DNA from: Adiantum capillus-veneris
Taxonomy: Eukaryota > Streptophyta > Polypodiopsida > Polypodiales > Pteridaceae
Assembly: GCA_014529385.2 (NCBI GenBank)
Contig: CM043945.1
Coordinates: 2,702,312-2,766,311, forward strand
Length of the DNA: 64,000 nt
Direction: 5' to 3'
Program-made: the position numbers and the translations under genes
In this document: positions 1 to 9,815 of the stretch, in pieces
Layout: every line of letters starts with the position of its first letter
How positions within the stretch are numbered: the first letter of the stretch is position 1
The notes under the pieces: model-generated
The model's database searches: none
Seen by the model: the letters and a program-made list of their open reading frames with translations, nothing else
What the model was told of the DNA's origin: nothing

Positions 1-662
1 TGCTTGGCTTGCTCAGCCTTGGGAGGCTGCGCATGCACTGTGGGTTGAGGTCTCCTGCAAGGACAGGCCGTTGCCAAATGGCCCATCTGCCTGCAAATGA
101 AACATTGGTCCGGGAGACCCGAATACTCCACACTTTGTTTGATCCATCCCCCACTCACCCGAGGTAGCAATACCACCTTGGGGAGGGAGAGTGTGTCTCG
201 AACAAGAACCGGCACAGTAGGTAAACCTGCGGCCTTGGCCACATGTGAAGCTGCAGTGCGCGGAGACTCCAGAACTGTCCCGAACATGGAACCAATCCTG
301 GGGAGAAGAGGGAGGTACTCTCGCCTCAGGCCTGGGAAACAGACCGAAATCGGCAAGTTTGCCTCCTCCTCGAGCACATCTGTAGTAGGGTCAAAACCAT
401 GATGCCATCGTCGGAAGTAAGCTCAAGCTGCTCGGATGCCGAGCGGGCTCATTGAAATCACCTTGGCCGTCATATCTGTAGACTCGAACTCTACCTGGTA
501 GTACCCTCTCCCGAGGATGTGGACATCGGTGATCTTGCCCACATCGGAGAGAAAACGGGCCTGTAGTAAATCCCGAACCTCGCCCCGACTGGGCCGAGTG
601 CCAATGATCTTACAAATAACCGAAGTGGCTTGCAAGCGCTCCACTTCTGCCATCAAGCTCAC
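1..662 (-). pseudogene. LINE ORF1-like protein: DUF4283 domain plus CCHC zinc knuckle, broken, runs off left edge
   Basis: The minus strand reads as one long frame interrupted by a single TGA at 423-425. Before the stop is a DUF4283-like region of about 79 residues ending in ISMSPLGIRAA. After it comes a linker rich in L, P and R, then a zinc knuckle at about 63-104 (CFICRQMGHLATAC, exact C-x2-C-x4-H-x4-C spacing). DUF4283 followed by such a knuckle is the usual architecture of the RNA-binding ORF1 of plant L1-type LINEs and of some domesticated relatives. An ATG at 758-760 opens a 33-codon frame in another register (MAASAPPQRD...), which suggests a frameshift near the true N-terminus. The GC content is higher than in most of the window. 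ORF2 would lie off the left edge. The family call is firm; whether this copy was recently active is unknown. Confidence 0.75.
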
Positions 663-1090
663 TTGCTCTTCTGGCGAAGAGCAAGTCGAAGGGTCGGCTC
701 CGCGGTGTCGGGCGAGGGGGCTTTTGTGGAGTCCCTCTGAGGTGGAGCAGAAGCCGCCATCCTGTGTTTGTTAATGAATCGAGAAGGGCGTTGGTGACGA
801 GGCGCTCACAAGGAAGCTGAAAATACAGCCTGTCTGCGAGCTGAGAGCGTGACTCGGAGGGAGGGGGGATAAGGCGGGGCAAATGGAGCGGGGGAAGGGG
901 GCGTGCACAAGGGGGAAAGGGAGGGGGAAGGGGAGGATGAGGCAGGCAAGGGGCAGCGCGCAGCAGGCAGCGCGCAACGGGCAGCGGGCGAGGCGAGGGA
1001 GGGCAGGGAGAGGCTGCGTGAAGGGGAGAAGGGGGGCTGGGCGACGGCCATGGCGGGCAGCGAGCAGCGAACCGTCTATTCCGCCTGAGG
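663..1090. other. GC-rich, G-tract-rich stretch upstream of the LINE ORF1
   Basis: The plus strand is strongly G-rich from about 855 to 1050, with many runs of three or more G separated by short spacers. The G-rich part ends near 1086-1095, where recognisable gypsy sequence begins. Its position just upstream of the minus-strand DUF4283 frame fits the 5' UTR or promoter region of that LINE. The overlapping short frames look like composition artefacts. Confidence 0.45.
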
Positions 1091-1095
1091 CAAGT

Positions 1096-1425
1096 TAATC
1101 GGGCATGTCATACTTCACTTTTTGACATATCAAACAAGTACGCACAAACTCATCTACATCCTTCTTGAGTTGTGGCCAATAGAAGTATCTCTCAACGCCC
1201 TCAAGTGTCACCTCCATGTGTCACACACAACACGATCCTTCGTATAAAAAACCCTTCATTGAGAGAATAGCCTGACAGCGTCTCCCCACTCTGTTCTCTA
1301 CCAAAAATTGCACAAAAAATCCGGGTCCATAGCATACAGTTCCTGCATTGCGTCAAAATCCTGATGATGCACGGAAGTGACAATGGATATCTGTGGCTTG
1401 TGAGACAATACATCTATCACTATAT
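1096..1425 (-). pseudogene. Ty3/gypsy pol relic: RNase H end and integrase zinc-binding domain
   Basis: Read on the minus strand, the sequence at about 1096-1220 gives RYFYWPQLKKDVDEFVRTC followed by LICQKVK. This is the C-x2-C half of the HHCC zinc-binding domain at the N-terminus of gypsy integrase. A histidine in HMEVTLEGVE lies upstream. Further up (about 1290-1425), DVLSHKPQIS and DFDAMQELYAMDPDF match the RNase H-integrase linker (the ADALSRKP-type motif and following region) after frameshifts. At least one in-frame stop and two register changes are needed, so this is a dead fragment. It abuts the GC-rich LINE sequence with no recognisable LTR. Confidence 0.7.
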
Positions 1426-2410
1426 ATTATGTGAAACATGACGGGCACCATGTGCGAATGGAAAAGAACAGACTGAACAACTTTAAGGACTTCAAATAAC
1501 ACTGAACTGAAAGAGATGCACGACACACGAGACGCGGAGTGGCGGAGTTCCACCCCAAGAGAGCAATGGCCCCAAACCTTGGTGCCCCTTTCGTTATTTC
1601 TTTATATTTCTTCAACATGGTACAACTGCCATGGCTCTGCTCTGCAGCTTCCGTGGGTAGACTCCAAGAGCGAGAGCCCATGGGTCATATCTAAAGGTCC
1701 TTGGCCTCTAAAAGCAGTTTACGTGAAAAGCTTCGAGCTCTAACAGAATTTGGTCCCCAAAGCTGCCAGCGCGTTTCATGAAAATCTGTATAGCTGCCAT
1801 GTCATTAGCGTAAAACGCGGGCGTCCGTACATTGCCATGTCATCAGCAATTTAAGCAAGAGAATTTGTGTGTGAAGTTCCTGCTTTATTTTAATGTCTTT
1901 AGGTCACTTGGGCCCCACCGGACGGGGTCCCGTAAGTTGGTGGGAACTCCTCTTTAAAAATAGGCCACTTGACAAGACTTTGCAAGTTGGTAAAACTTCT
2001 TCTGCTTCTTCTGCCGATTCTAGGCTTTAGGCCCCTCGACTGGGATCTGCAATTTGGCTCCGTTCTTCAGTGGCTTGACACGTCAGCAGCTTGTGACAGT
2101 GAGTGGAAATGAAATGACAAGATATTCTCCCATCTCATATGCTTCTCTCTTTGAAAGCTTATTCTGGAACAAGAAGTATCATAAAATCTGATTATCTGTG
2201 TACATTGTAAAATCTGCGCCTAGGTAGCGCTTTAGCGGCGGCATGCAAGAGCAGCAGCTGACAAGGAGGCATCAGCAGGAGATCCAGGCCGTTGTGCGCA
2301 GCAAGCAAGGTGGCAACAGGCAGGTGCACGTGCGTGGCAGCATCCCCAAGGCTTGGTGAGCTGTGATATGGCAACGGGCTGCGAGGACCGAGCAGATAGC
2401 CAACATTGCA

Positions 2411-2411
<1 letters not shown>
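1426..2411. other. No recognised gene; possible promoter-like features
   Basis: I recognise no protein family here. A TATA-like TTTAAAAATAGG lies at about 1953-1964. A good splice-donor match (A|GTGAGT) lies at about 2098-2104. These would fit a promoter and 5' UTR on the plus strand, possibly of the FolB gene further right, but nothing ties them together. A 38-codon frame at 2243-2359 (MQEQQLTRRHQQE...) has no family match that I know. Confidence 0.25.
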
Positions 2412-2444
<33 letters not shown>

Positions 2445-2700
2445 AAAACATTTTATAAATAACTTAAACGTCTTTAGGGCACAATCCCCAAGATAAGGCA
2501 TACAATTGTTGGTATATCAGAGGGGGTGAAACAAAATATAACTAAATACATCCAGTTGTTGTTTTTCAGCCTCTCAAATCTCCTAACATATACAATCTGA
2601 TCAGATACAAGAGGCCAACAATTCTCTTCAAAGTTCATACTGTGTTGTGAGAATGGCAAGAGGAATCTCATCTGTTAGAGCTATCCATGGGGTAACAAAC
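2412..2700 (-). mobile_element. LINE 3' end with a (GA)n tail
   Basis: On the minus strand the sequence runs through CCCTAAAGACGTTTAAG and a short AT-rich stretch straight into (GA)n (the plus-strand (TC)n at 2414-2440). The pre-tail sequence resembles the plus-strand segment at about 3985-4020 (CCCTTTGAAGACGTTAATA), which also ends in a simple repeat. That pairing suggests two 3' ends of one LINE family. The coding part is not recognisable here. Confidence 0.45.
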
Positions 2701-3895
2701 AGGGGGTAGATATGCCATCATGCCTTGTATGACATAGAGAAGGTATTGTTGCTGAAGAAGAGGGGACATGTGAAGAAGATTCCAACTGTGGCTGAGGCAC
2801 CTCTGATTATCTTTCTGGTCTGTCTCTTCTTTTTTTACCCCCTCTTTTTCTAGCTCTTTTCACATCTGTTATGATCCTTCCAAAGTACCGGGATAGAGAT
2901 CAAGTGAGGACGAGAGAGGAAAGATAACTTTGATGGTGAGGGTTGACATCCATTGTGATCTCAATCAAATCGGGCCTTACGCTCAACTAAAAGAACATGA
3001 AGACTCCTCCCACTCTGTAGAAGATGCAGCCAGAACTATATGAGGAGACCAGGCAACTTCACTGGAATTGCAAGACCCTCGCCCAGTCCAGATAGATCCA
3101 GGCGGTTCTCAGCAGATCTGCTGGCTTTGTGCTAGGAAATGAATTGCTTGGTCCAATGTCTCTAACTCCCGGCTCTCCCTAGGGGAGAGATTCACAATCC
3201 TGATATAAGGCTAGGCAACCAAAGAAGCCTTAAGATAGTCTCTGAGGTGCCCCGTCGACAGTGGTGTAACCAACCACCTTACAGATGAAACAGCAAGCCT
3301 TCATGAAGTCAGTAAATCATGGATTGCTCGAAGACTGTCTGAAGAAAGTTCATACTGAGAGCTGAATTGCCGCCGGCCAGACTCCATAAAGCTCTCTATG
3401 CCCCACTACTGTCTCGAGCTGAACATTTGTCTTCTCAGCAGTAGATCATCAAAACTGAAACAATGAAAATGCATTTCTTTGAAACTCAAAAAAGGGATGC
3501 TCTATTAAGAAAATGTGCAGCTACATGCAAAATCACTAAGGTGATGAGGCAGAAAAGTCCCTTGCTCACAATCAAAAGAAGTCAAAGCACATCTCTGCAT
3601 ATCACCTCACATTGCTTACACATCATCTCAGTGGAACTGGGCCCAAACAGTGGTTGAATGGGTCTGCATGAGGGGCAGCGCGAACGCCCACGACTGCGGA
3701 GGACTACACAACATCAACAGAGGCTGCAGCAGAGGATCCCGGTCACTTTGGCTTGACATGCATGACACTTGGTCAGACTATTGACCATGGAGGAGATTGA
3801 TGAGATCCGCCAGCGACCGATGTTGGATCTCCTGTGATCTAGTTATCCCAGCTAGCTGTTTTAGCGGCTTAGTCCACACTAAGCAGTCTAGGATT
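2701..3895. other. No recognised feature
   Basis: I see no protein family, LTR boundary or RNA gene here. The stretch has intermediate GC and only short frames. Part of it (about 3300-3895) may be the body of the LINE whose 3' end follows, or intron of the FolB gene. I searched for the N-terminal FolB exon and did not find it. Confidence 0.3.
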
Positions 3896-4039
3896 CCATA
3901 GTATTTTATTTTATTTTGTCATTTTGTCATCTTGTTACTCTGACTTTGTATCAGATCCACCACATTGTAACTATCTGGTCTCATGGGTCACTTTGGCCCT
4001 TTGAAGACGTTAATATAACATTTCATTTCATTTCATTTC

Positions 4040-4045
<6 letters not shown>
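3896..4045 (+). mobile_element. LINE 3' end with an (ATTTC)n tail
   Basis: The segment ends GGTCTCATGGGTCACTTTGG, then CCCTTTGAAGACGTTAATATAAC, followed by about five ATTTC units at about 4020-4045. A unique sequence ending abruptly in short tandem repeats is typical of LINE families that end in simple repeats rather than poly(A). GGTCnCATGGGTCA recurs just before the tail of the minus-strand LINE at 31.1 kb. The copy seems to lie within the last intron of the FolB gene. Confidence 0.45.

Positions 4046-4106
<61 letters not shown>
4044..4106 (+). repeat. (TC)n microsatellite
   Basis: About 31 uninterrupted TC units follow the LINE-type tail. The tract ends 22 bases before the AG that precedes the FolB exon, so in the plus-strand transcript it lies in the position of the polypyrimidine tract. 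Confidence 0.95.
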
Positions 4107-4108
<2 letters not shown>

Positions 4109-4128
4109 GTTTCCTCTTGATTTTCAAG

Positions 4129-4321
4129 GGCAATAAAAGTTGTTGTGGAGGGACCACATTTTGATCTTTTGGAGGCTTTGGCCAACTCTATAGCAACCAC
4201 CATATTCCAAAGATTTCGAACCATCACGGATGTGCGGGTGCGTATTGGTAAGCCGAAAGTTGCAGCAAAGAAAGATGCAGATTATGTTGGTCTAGAAATT
4301 TTTCGTAGTGCACCTTCTTAA
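4129..4321 (+). CDS. FOLB: Dihydroneopterin aldolase (FolB), terminal exon
   Basis: A 63-codon open frame ends at the TAA at 4319-4321. It matches the C-terminal half of FolB, the enzyme that cleaves 7,8-dihydroneopterin to 6-hydroxymethyl-dihydropterin and glycolaldehyde in folate synthesis (EC 4.1.2.25). Family landmarks in order are VVVEGPHFDLLEALANSIA, the strand VRVRIGKPKVA (the conserved V-x-V-x-KP) and DYVGLEIFRS at the end. The frame opens at a 3' splice site: TTTCCTCTTGATTTTCAAG|G, with a (CT)n tract upstream, so codon 1 is split (phase 2). There are no stops or frameshifts in the exon, unlike nearly all other coding sequence in this window. The first part of the protein, with the FHG-type motif, was not found and may lie upstream across TE-filled introns. 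A retained exon of a pseudogene cannot be excluded. Confidence 0.78.
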
Positions 4322-5716
4322 GCATGTGCGACATCACACATTTCTTTGTTTACCATGCGGCTCTTTTCTCACAATAAGCTATGCCAAGGATGGAGAGAAG
4401 GAAGCTTACTGAAAGCTCTAGGGCTTTGTGGCTCTTTTATAAGTTCAAAGTGTTTGAGAAAGTTGATGCTGAGGGAGCTTTTATAGGTGCTCACCTCATA
4501 TGGCAGAATGTAATATGCTGAGCTAAAGATTCTTGAATTTTGTAGAGGGTTGGGTTTGTAATATTTGCAATTGTTGGCCTTACATGTTAGGGCTTGTGTG
4601 TTATATTTTTATCATGTCAAGAAATGAAACAACAAGTTTGGATTTGGTTGCATTGTCCTGTTGCAATGCGCAAGGTTTGCTCTCAATGAATAAAAAGTAC
4701 CTTCTATTATATATAACCTCCGTGCGTAGTAGGGAGAGATGAATCGTGGAGGATTCTTCCATGTGCAATTTTTTATATTGTGAAGTGCATCCCTGGGAAG
4801 CTAAGTAATGGCGATGGATGAGGTTTTTCTATTTTTCTGACTAATGATTTATGATTATAACCTTGTTATTGCTACATATGAACCATTGCATAATTTCTAG
4901 TAGTATGCCTAAGCTTTATCGAGACTTCAAATTGTTGCATGTAATTAGAGATTGGATTTCTAGATTCTTCTCCACAATTGTGTCGTGGATTTGGAAGCAC
5001 ACTCAACATGATAGGTTGTATTCCTATAGTCCTCTCAATACTTGTCCAAAGTATGAAAGTAAACTGAGCATATTTATTATTTCCACTTTTAGAACTTATG
5101 CAGAAGGGTGGTAGCAATCTACCAATTTAAAGGAAGTTTTTGAGCAAAATTTCCTAATTCTAACGTACTATTTCCAGTGTCCTTTAGGTAAAAAGCGATT
5201 AGTATAGCATATTGGGTCTTTCAAGGTGGTGTCTTGTGTCCCCTGAGAATTTGAAATTGTACTAAGGAATTTTCAATTGCTAGCTTCAGAGGGATGCAGT
5301 ATTGGATTTGTACAGATTAAATGAGGGAGCCGTATAGATAAGAGACAAAATAGTACTAATGATGAAGTCATCCATATTGCTGAGGGGTGCGGATGATGCT
5401 CACAATTACTAGAAGAGACAATGGCTTTCTAAACCGTTGATGAAGGATCATTATGTTGCTTCTCGGATTGTGTTTTTGTGGATCTAATAGAAATGAAGTG
5501 CCTAAGATAAGTTAAAAACAATAGTTTCAAGTTCAGTTTGTATGATGGTGAACAAAGAGTGGAGAATGGAGATCACGACAAGGAGAGAGACTCAACAGAG
5601 ACCATATATTTGAATGTATAAAACAAACTCTCTCTATCAAAACTAAAGATGTACAAAGACTTCTGTAAAGCCAGCTATAAAGGCTTATGCAAGCACTGAC
5701 CTACACCATCCAATCC
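4322..5716 (+). other. Probable FolB 3' UTR, then unrecognised sequence
   Basis: Downstream of the FolB stop lies AT-rich sequence with an AATAAA at 4689-4694, a plausible polyadenylation signal about 370 bases after the stop. Beyond about 4720 I recognise nothing: the frames are short and there are no LTR ends or repeats of note. Confidence 0.35.
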
Positions 5717-6180
5717 CTAACCATTCAACCTTTGGTGCCTATTTTGAGAAGACCTAATACATGGAGGAGGTCTTATTGCTAACAATGTATAGTTGAAATC
5801 TTGTGAGTCCAAAGGGCACTTGTATCTTAATGTTACTTGATTATGTCCTTCACTTTTCTTAGGCACTAAAGCATAGGCCAAACAATCAAAGATTTGCAAG
5901 TGACCAGTTGGAGGCTTCTTGTCATGCCAAGTTTCATGTAGAGTGGTAGACTGCAAGGCTGTTTTAGGACGCTTGTTAAGTACATGTGAGCACACATGAT
6001 AGTGTAGCCAAAACACGTGGATTTTGATCATACATATGCAATTCCATCAAGGATATCAGCAACACTGCTCAGTTGAGACATAAATGTCTTTGTAAATTGG
6101 TATATTTTCTCAATTAGTTCTTGTATTGATGTCTTCAAACAAAAAACTTGGTCCTATCTGTCGCCAGAACCAGATTGTAT
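5717..6180 (-). pseudogene. Ty1/copia integrase C-terminal fragment
   Basis: The minus-strand frame at 5717-6031 contains NKRPKTALQSTTLHETWHDK and then KPPTGHLQIFDCLAYALVPK. This is the part of copia integrase just after the DDE core (family form LNRxPTKAL...HLRxFGCxAYxxVP). The preceding residues are in another frame. Sequence up to about 6180 may belong to the same copy, but I cannot assign it to a domain. There is no LTR, RT or gag nearby in the same orientation, so this is an isolated fragment. Confidence 0.7.
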
Positions 6181-6571
6181 CTTATGTTATACAATGTCTA
6201 ATCATCTTCTCTAAAACTATAAAATAGCCTTAGGAGCTATAAGAGTTGCAAATAGATTGCAAGAGCTATTTTTTGGTAAAAAAAGCATTAGGGAAAGCCT
6301 TAGAGGTGTCCTCATCTATTATCTTTGAAAGAAGATAACGTGCAAGAGGAGTATCTTTCATCAAGGTGGACTTGAAGGTTCCTATACTTTCTCTTTTTTT
6401 GGGATCCTACCAAGAACAAGTCAACAAGGAAACCAATAATTATCCTAAACAAAGAAAGCGCTTTACAAGGAAGGTATACAACTAGACTTTGCACACTCAC
6501 ACAGAAGCCAAGTGTGCATATCCTAAGCAAAGCTTACAAGAATACAAAAACTTGGGAGTAAAAGGCTACTC
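6181..6571. other. No recognised feature
   Basis: A 72-codon minus-strand frame (6312-6530) is rich in hydrophobic residues but matches no family that I recognise. Nothing else stands out. Confidence 0.3.
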
Positions 6572-6757
6572 GATAAAGATAATGTATTGTTAGTTGTGAG
6601 ACAAGTGCATGGACCTAAGATGTAGAAAGATAAAATTTTGCAATGGTTATTACAAGAATTTAGGTCTCTCATGAAGAAGTTTGGTTCCTTTCAAGTTCAT
6701 CATATCTCATATCGAAAGAACAATGAAGCAAACAACCTAGCAAATGATCAATTTTGA
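6572..6757 (+). pseudogene. Ty3/gypsy RNase H relic
   Basis: The plus strand reads DKDNVLLVVRQVHGPKM, a stop, KDKILQWLLQEFRSLMKKFG, then SFQVHHISYRKNNEANNLAN. This is the central and C-terminal part of a ribonuclease HI fold: the 'DSxLvvxQVxG' strand, a helix, and 'VxHixRxxNxxADxLA'. That version is typical of the additional RNase H of Tat-type gypsy elements. The first Asp is in place, but the later 'AD' reads 'AN'. One in-frame stop interrupts the frame. Confidence 0.65.
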
Positions 6758-7104
6758 AGGTGGTGGGAGCCATCAAGTTCAAAGAGCCCCTAGTAAATGT
6801 CAAACAAATTGAGAGAGTTTGAACACATAGACTAGCAAGGAAAGGTTTGAGTTAACAACTAATTGGAGCACATCTTTACCTCAAAATAAAAGATCTTGTG
6901 CTTAGAAAATTGCATTGGGTGATCATATGTCATAACAAAAGAACAAGGAAGCAAACAACATAGTATGATTAGTTTGAAGGTGGTGGGAGCCATCAAGTTC
7001 AAAGAGTCCCGAGTGAATACCTAGAACAATTTGAGAGAGTTTGAACACACAAGACTAGCGAGGAAAGATTTGAGCTAACAACTAATTGGAGCAAATCTTT
7101 ACCA
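6697..7104 (+). repeat. Tandem duplication, period about 220 bp, covering the RNase H end
   Basis: GGTGGTGGGAGCCATCAAGT occurs at 6759 and again at 6979. Similarity extends over about 180 bases of each unit, roughly 6697-6880 and 6921-7104, including the RNase H 'N-x-x-A-N-N' region. The copies differ by scattered substitutions and small indels, so the duplication is not recent. Confidence 0.8.
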
Positions 7105-7140
7105 CAATTCCCTTGGGTGAAATAGATAGAAAATATGTGC

Positions 7141-7400
7141 CATGTTATGATTACATTTCTGGGGTTTTATCAAGCCTAGTCTACAACACAATGTTCACTA
7201 TTGTTGCGTGGCTTGTAAAACATACCCACAAGAGGTGATGGGAAGGTTTTGTATGGCCTTAGAGTCACATATATTCATGTTGCCCTTCTCAAAAATGGGT
7301 AATCAATGCTATAGGTCCATTATCTCATACATCAATGGGTGTACAATACATCCTTCGATCTATTAATATATCCATAGCATTTGCTCCACCCTTGGAACCC
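7141..7400 (+). pseudogene. Ty3/gypsy integrase relic (start of catalytic core)
   Basis: About 7290-7370 reads QKWVINAIGPLSHTSMGVQY and then ILRSINIS, matching the gypsy integrase core start 'W(GxD)xIGPL...YILVxxDYxTKW'. The catalytic Asp is replaced by Asn. Frames around it are broken. It follows the RNase H relic in the same strand and order, so both probably come from one dead element. Confidence 0.5.
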
Positions 7401-7729
7401 CCTTGGAGACCGTTGTGTGTGCAACATATGTATATAATTTTTTTAGGATACAAGATTTTACACATTGGGATGTGGCCATTGTATGCCATTGATAGACCCT
7501 GATAGTCCTCCTTTATAGACACTATGGCACCACAGAATACCTCCTCCCATAGAGATATCTAGACAATGGACCTTATCACTAGTCAATAGCTACGTGCCAT
7601 GGAGGAGGTGCTCTCACACCAATCGCTTTTATAAAGATCTATCAAATTGCTACAAAGTAAGCACTAATTTTTATAGTTTTAGAGTATCCCCAATTATCTT
7701 TAGTGTATAAGGTAGCAAAATACATGATG
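7401..7729. other. No recognised feature
   Basis: This is the stretch between a plus-strand integrase relic and a minus-strand RT relic. No motif was identified, and the breakpoint between the two opposed fragments lies here. Confidence 0.3.
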
Positions 7730-8670
7730 TTGATTGAAAATAAGGGGAAATTTTAGACCCAAGATCCAAACTAGTTGCACAATTTTGTGCTAAGATTTTT
7801 GAGCATCACCCTTCACTTTACTTATGTGGTAAACTACCCTTGTGCAGGCTTTTTTCTTTCCTTCTGCATCAAGACTACACCAAGCTTAGATACACTCAAG
7901 ATCAAATAAAGTGTTTCATCCCAATACAGAGGCATAATCACTGCAATGTTGATAGCTTCTCTTTGACATTCTCAAAAGCTTCTTGTTCATGATGTGTCTA
8001 CATAAAGGCGTCTCTCTATGTAGCCTTTTGCAACAGATGCAGTAAGCCTACAAAAAGACATTGTGAAGTACTCAAGATTTGGACAAATTTCATAAGCTCC
8101 TTTTACTCTCAAGACTCTCTAGCATAAGCAAACTCTCTACTTTTGTTGGGTTTGGCAATATCTCATTCTCACTTATTTCATGAACGAGAAATGTCTTGCA
8201 ATTTTATGCTCCAAAGGATTGCATTCAAACCCATCATCATCAATCCTCAAAAACTAGTTCAATCTTAAGCACACGTATTGTTCTATTCCAAGTAAGGCTC
8301 CAACACTTGTCTATCCAACTTTGAAAGCCCGTGTGAGCATTTATCATTCAAAGTAATCACCATGTAGCAAAACACCCCCATGGGGTGACAAAGCTGCTTC
8401 TTTTTCATCCTTCTTAGCTAAGTTAATTTGGAATCATCCACAAAAGCCATCACATATGTAAAACCTTATATGACCTACAACTGTGTCCAAAGTTTCATTT
8501 TAGAAAGGTGATGGATAGTGATGCCTCTTCCTTGTTACAATCAATGTCTCGTAATCTATACATATCGTTCATTTTTTCCCTCCTTTTGGAACTATGCCAA
8601 AATGAGAGACCCATTCCACATCATCCAAATGGTAGAGAAAACCTCCCTTTAAGGGATTGCTCACCTCCTC
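7730..8670 (-). pseudogene. Ty3/gypsy reverse transcriptase relic
   Basis: On the minus strand, about 8670-8500 gives GGFLYHLDDVEWVSHFGIVP, then KGGKK, a stop, TICIDYETLIVTRKRHHYPS. This is the RT start (family: 'G.I.pv..s.WvSp.v.VPKK...R.CiDYr.LN..T.kd.yP.P'). About 8450-8330 gives FVDSKLT, a stop, and CHPMGVFCYMV, equivalent to 'fLDg.SGynQ' and '.tp.G.f.Y.vMPFGL'. Sequence at about 8100-7740 contains decayed parts of the RT connection and RNase H start (IMPLYWDETLYLILSVSKLG). Many stops and frameshifts are present and the YxDD box is not legible. It runs towards the RNase H/integrase relic, which is on the opposite strand. Confidence 0.6.
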
Positions 8671-9299
8671 TCTATTAGCGGCTTTTGGACAGTCCCAAGC
8701 CTCCTTAACTTCTAGACAACATGTTGATACCTTCTTTGCTCCTCACCTTTATCCATCGCTTTCCTAGGATTTGTCTTGGATTTTTATTCCTTCAAAGTGC
8801 CCTCACTCTTTCATCATTGAGCTCTAGTTCTTTTATTGGCAAAAACATTACCGTCATCCATCATCCTCATGAACTGCCTCCAAACTACTCCCCATAGCGA
8901 ATTGTGGTGGTAATTGAGCTTGATGTTGTCCTTGCTATTGTTCTTGGTCTTGCCCTTATAGTGGTGCCTCAAGTTTGTTTACGTGTACACTGATATCATC
9001 CTCTTATCTTTGATGTAGCTTGCTTCACGCTTTCCATGGACATATATTGTCTTCTCAAACTTTCCCATCAAATCTTAACATAGAAGAAGCCAATTTTCTT
9101 GCATTCTTGCCCTTTTTTATACGAAGGACCTACTGCTTGATGATCTTGATTAAGCAATGGGGTCTTGTGCTTTTGAGTAGAGACTTGTGGTTTAGGTTGA
9201 CCCCCTAGGTGTAGGGAGACCTTGCTCCCTACCTTGGGTCTATTCACTAACTGAACCACACAGAAGAAGATCTTAACAATTGTGTGAGTAAATCAACGA
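8671..9299 (-). other. Possible upstream part of the gypsy relic; not resolved
   Basis: On the minus strand this would correspond to gag or protease of the RT relic. There is a 63-codon frame at 9068-9259 with basic, Q- and K-rich composition, but no diagnostic knuckle or DSGA motif could be read. Confidence 0.25.
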
Positions 9300-9815
9300 T
9301 CTATGTAAAAGCTGCATTCATGTGCATGAAATCATCTCTCATGTATGCACATTCATGTTGACAACACTTCGAAATATTGCATTTCTGCCAAACCATGATC
9401 AATGTAATCAACAGCATTGGTGGAGCAGACATATTGACATCATACATATGTGCATCATGCTTAAGGTGACCATCATTATGCTTGAACTTAAACTTGTGAT
9501 TAAAGGAAGGGCGGCGATGCCTGTGCGTGTGTATGCGCCAGAAGGGGAAGAAGAAGAGGGAGAGAGCAATGGTTGGGGGGGAAAGCACACTCAGGAATCA
9601 AGTGTGTGTATCCTTTATCAGTAAATGAATGGGAAGTAGATGATTTTATTATAGGATGTTAGTCATGTTGGTCATGAAGGAGAGATGAATGGTTGGGAGA
9701 AAAAGCACACTAAGGAATCAAGTGTGTGAATCCTTTTTTAGTAGATGAATGGGAAGTAGATGAGTTAATTATAGGATGTTAGTCATGAGGGTGGGCACAT
9801 GACTTTACCCCAACA
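9300..9815 (-). mobile_element. Copia 3' LTR (approximate left limit) with internal duplication
   Basis: The LTR start on the minus strand is TGTTGGGGTA, whose complement ends at 9815. The same start, with a similar adjoining tract, occurs in the intact copia at 18864. Sequence just outside the LTR, on its right in plus-strand coordinates (ATTTTCCACTTAAAGGCCAA), corresponds to that element's polypurine-tract region. The left limit of the LTR is not clear. A TATA-less, CT-containing body with a 120-bp duplication follows. Confidence 0.5.
9560..9788 (+). repeat. 120-bp tandem duplication
   Basis: Two units start near 9560 and 9680, both containing AATGGTTGGG, AAGCACACTnAGGAATCAAG and ATGAATGGGAAGTAGATGA, with period exactly 120. 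A handful of substitutions separate them. The duplication lies within the presumed copia LTR. Confidence 0.9.

Noticed and set aside
2700-3900. First exon of FolB
   Set aside because: I looked for a frame with the N-terminal 'GxxFxxxHG' type motif on the plus strand and found none.
4021-4106. CRISPR-like or satellite array
   Set aside because: Simple (ATTTC)n and (TC)n microsatellites without spacers. No CRISPR array exists anywhere in the window.
9322-9624. 100-codon plus-strand frame
   Set aside because: Lies inside the presumed copia LTR with its 120-bp duplication, and on the opposite strand from the element.
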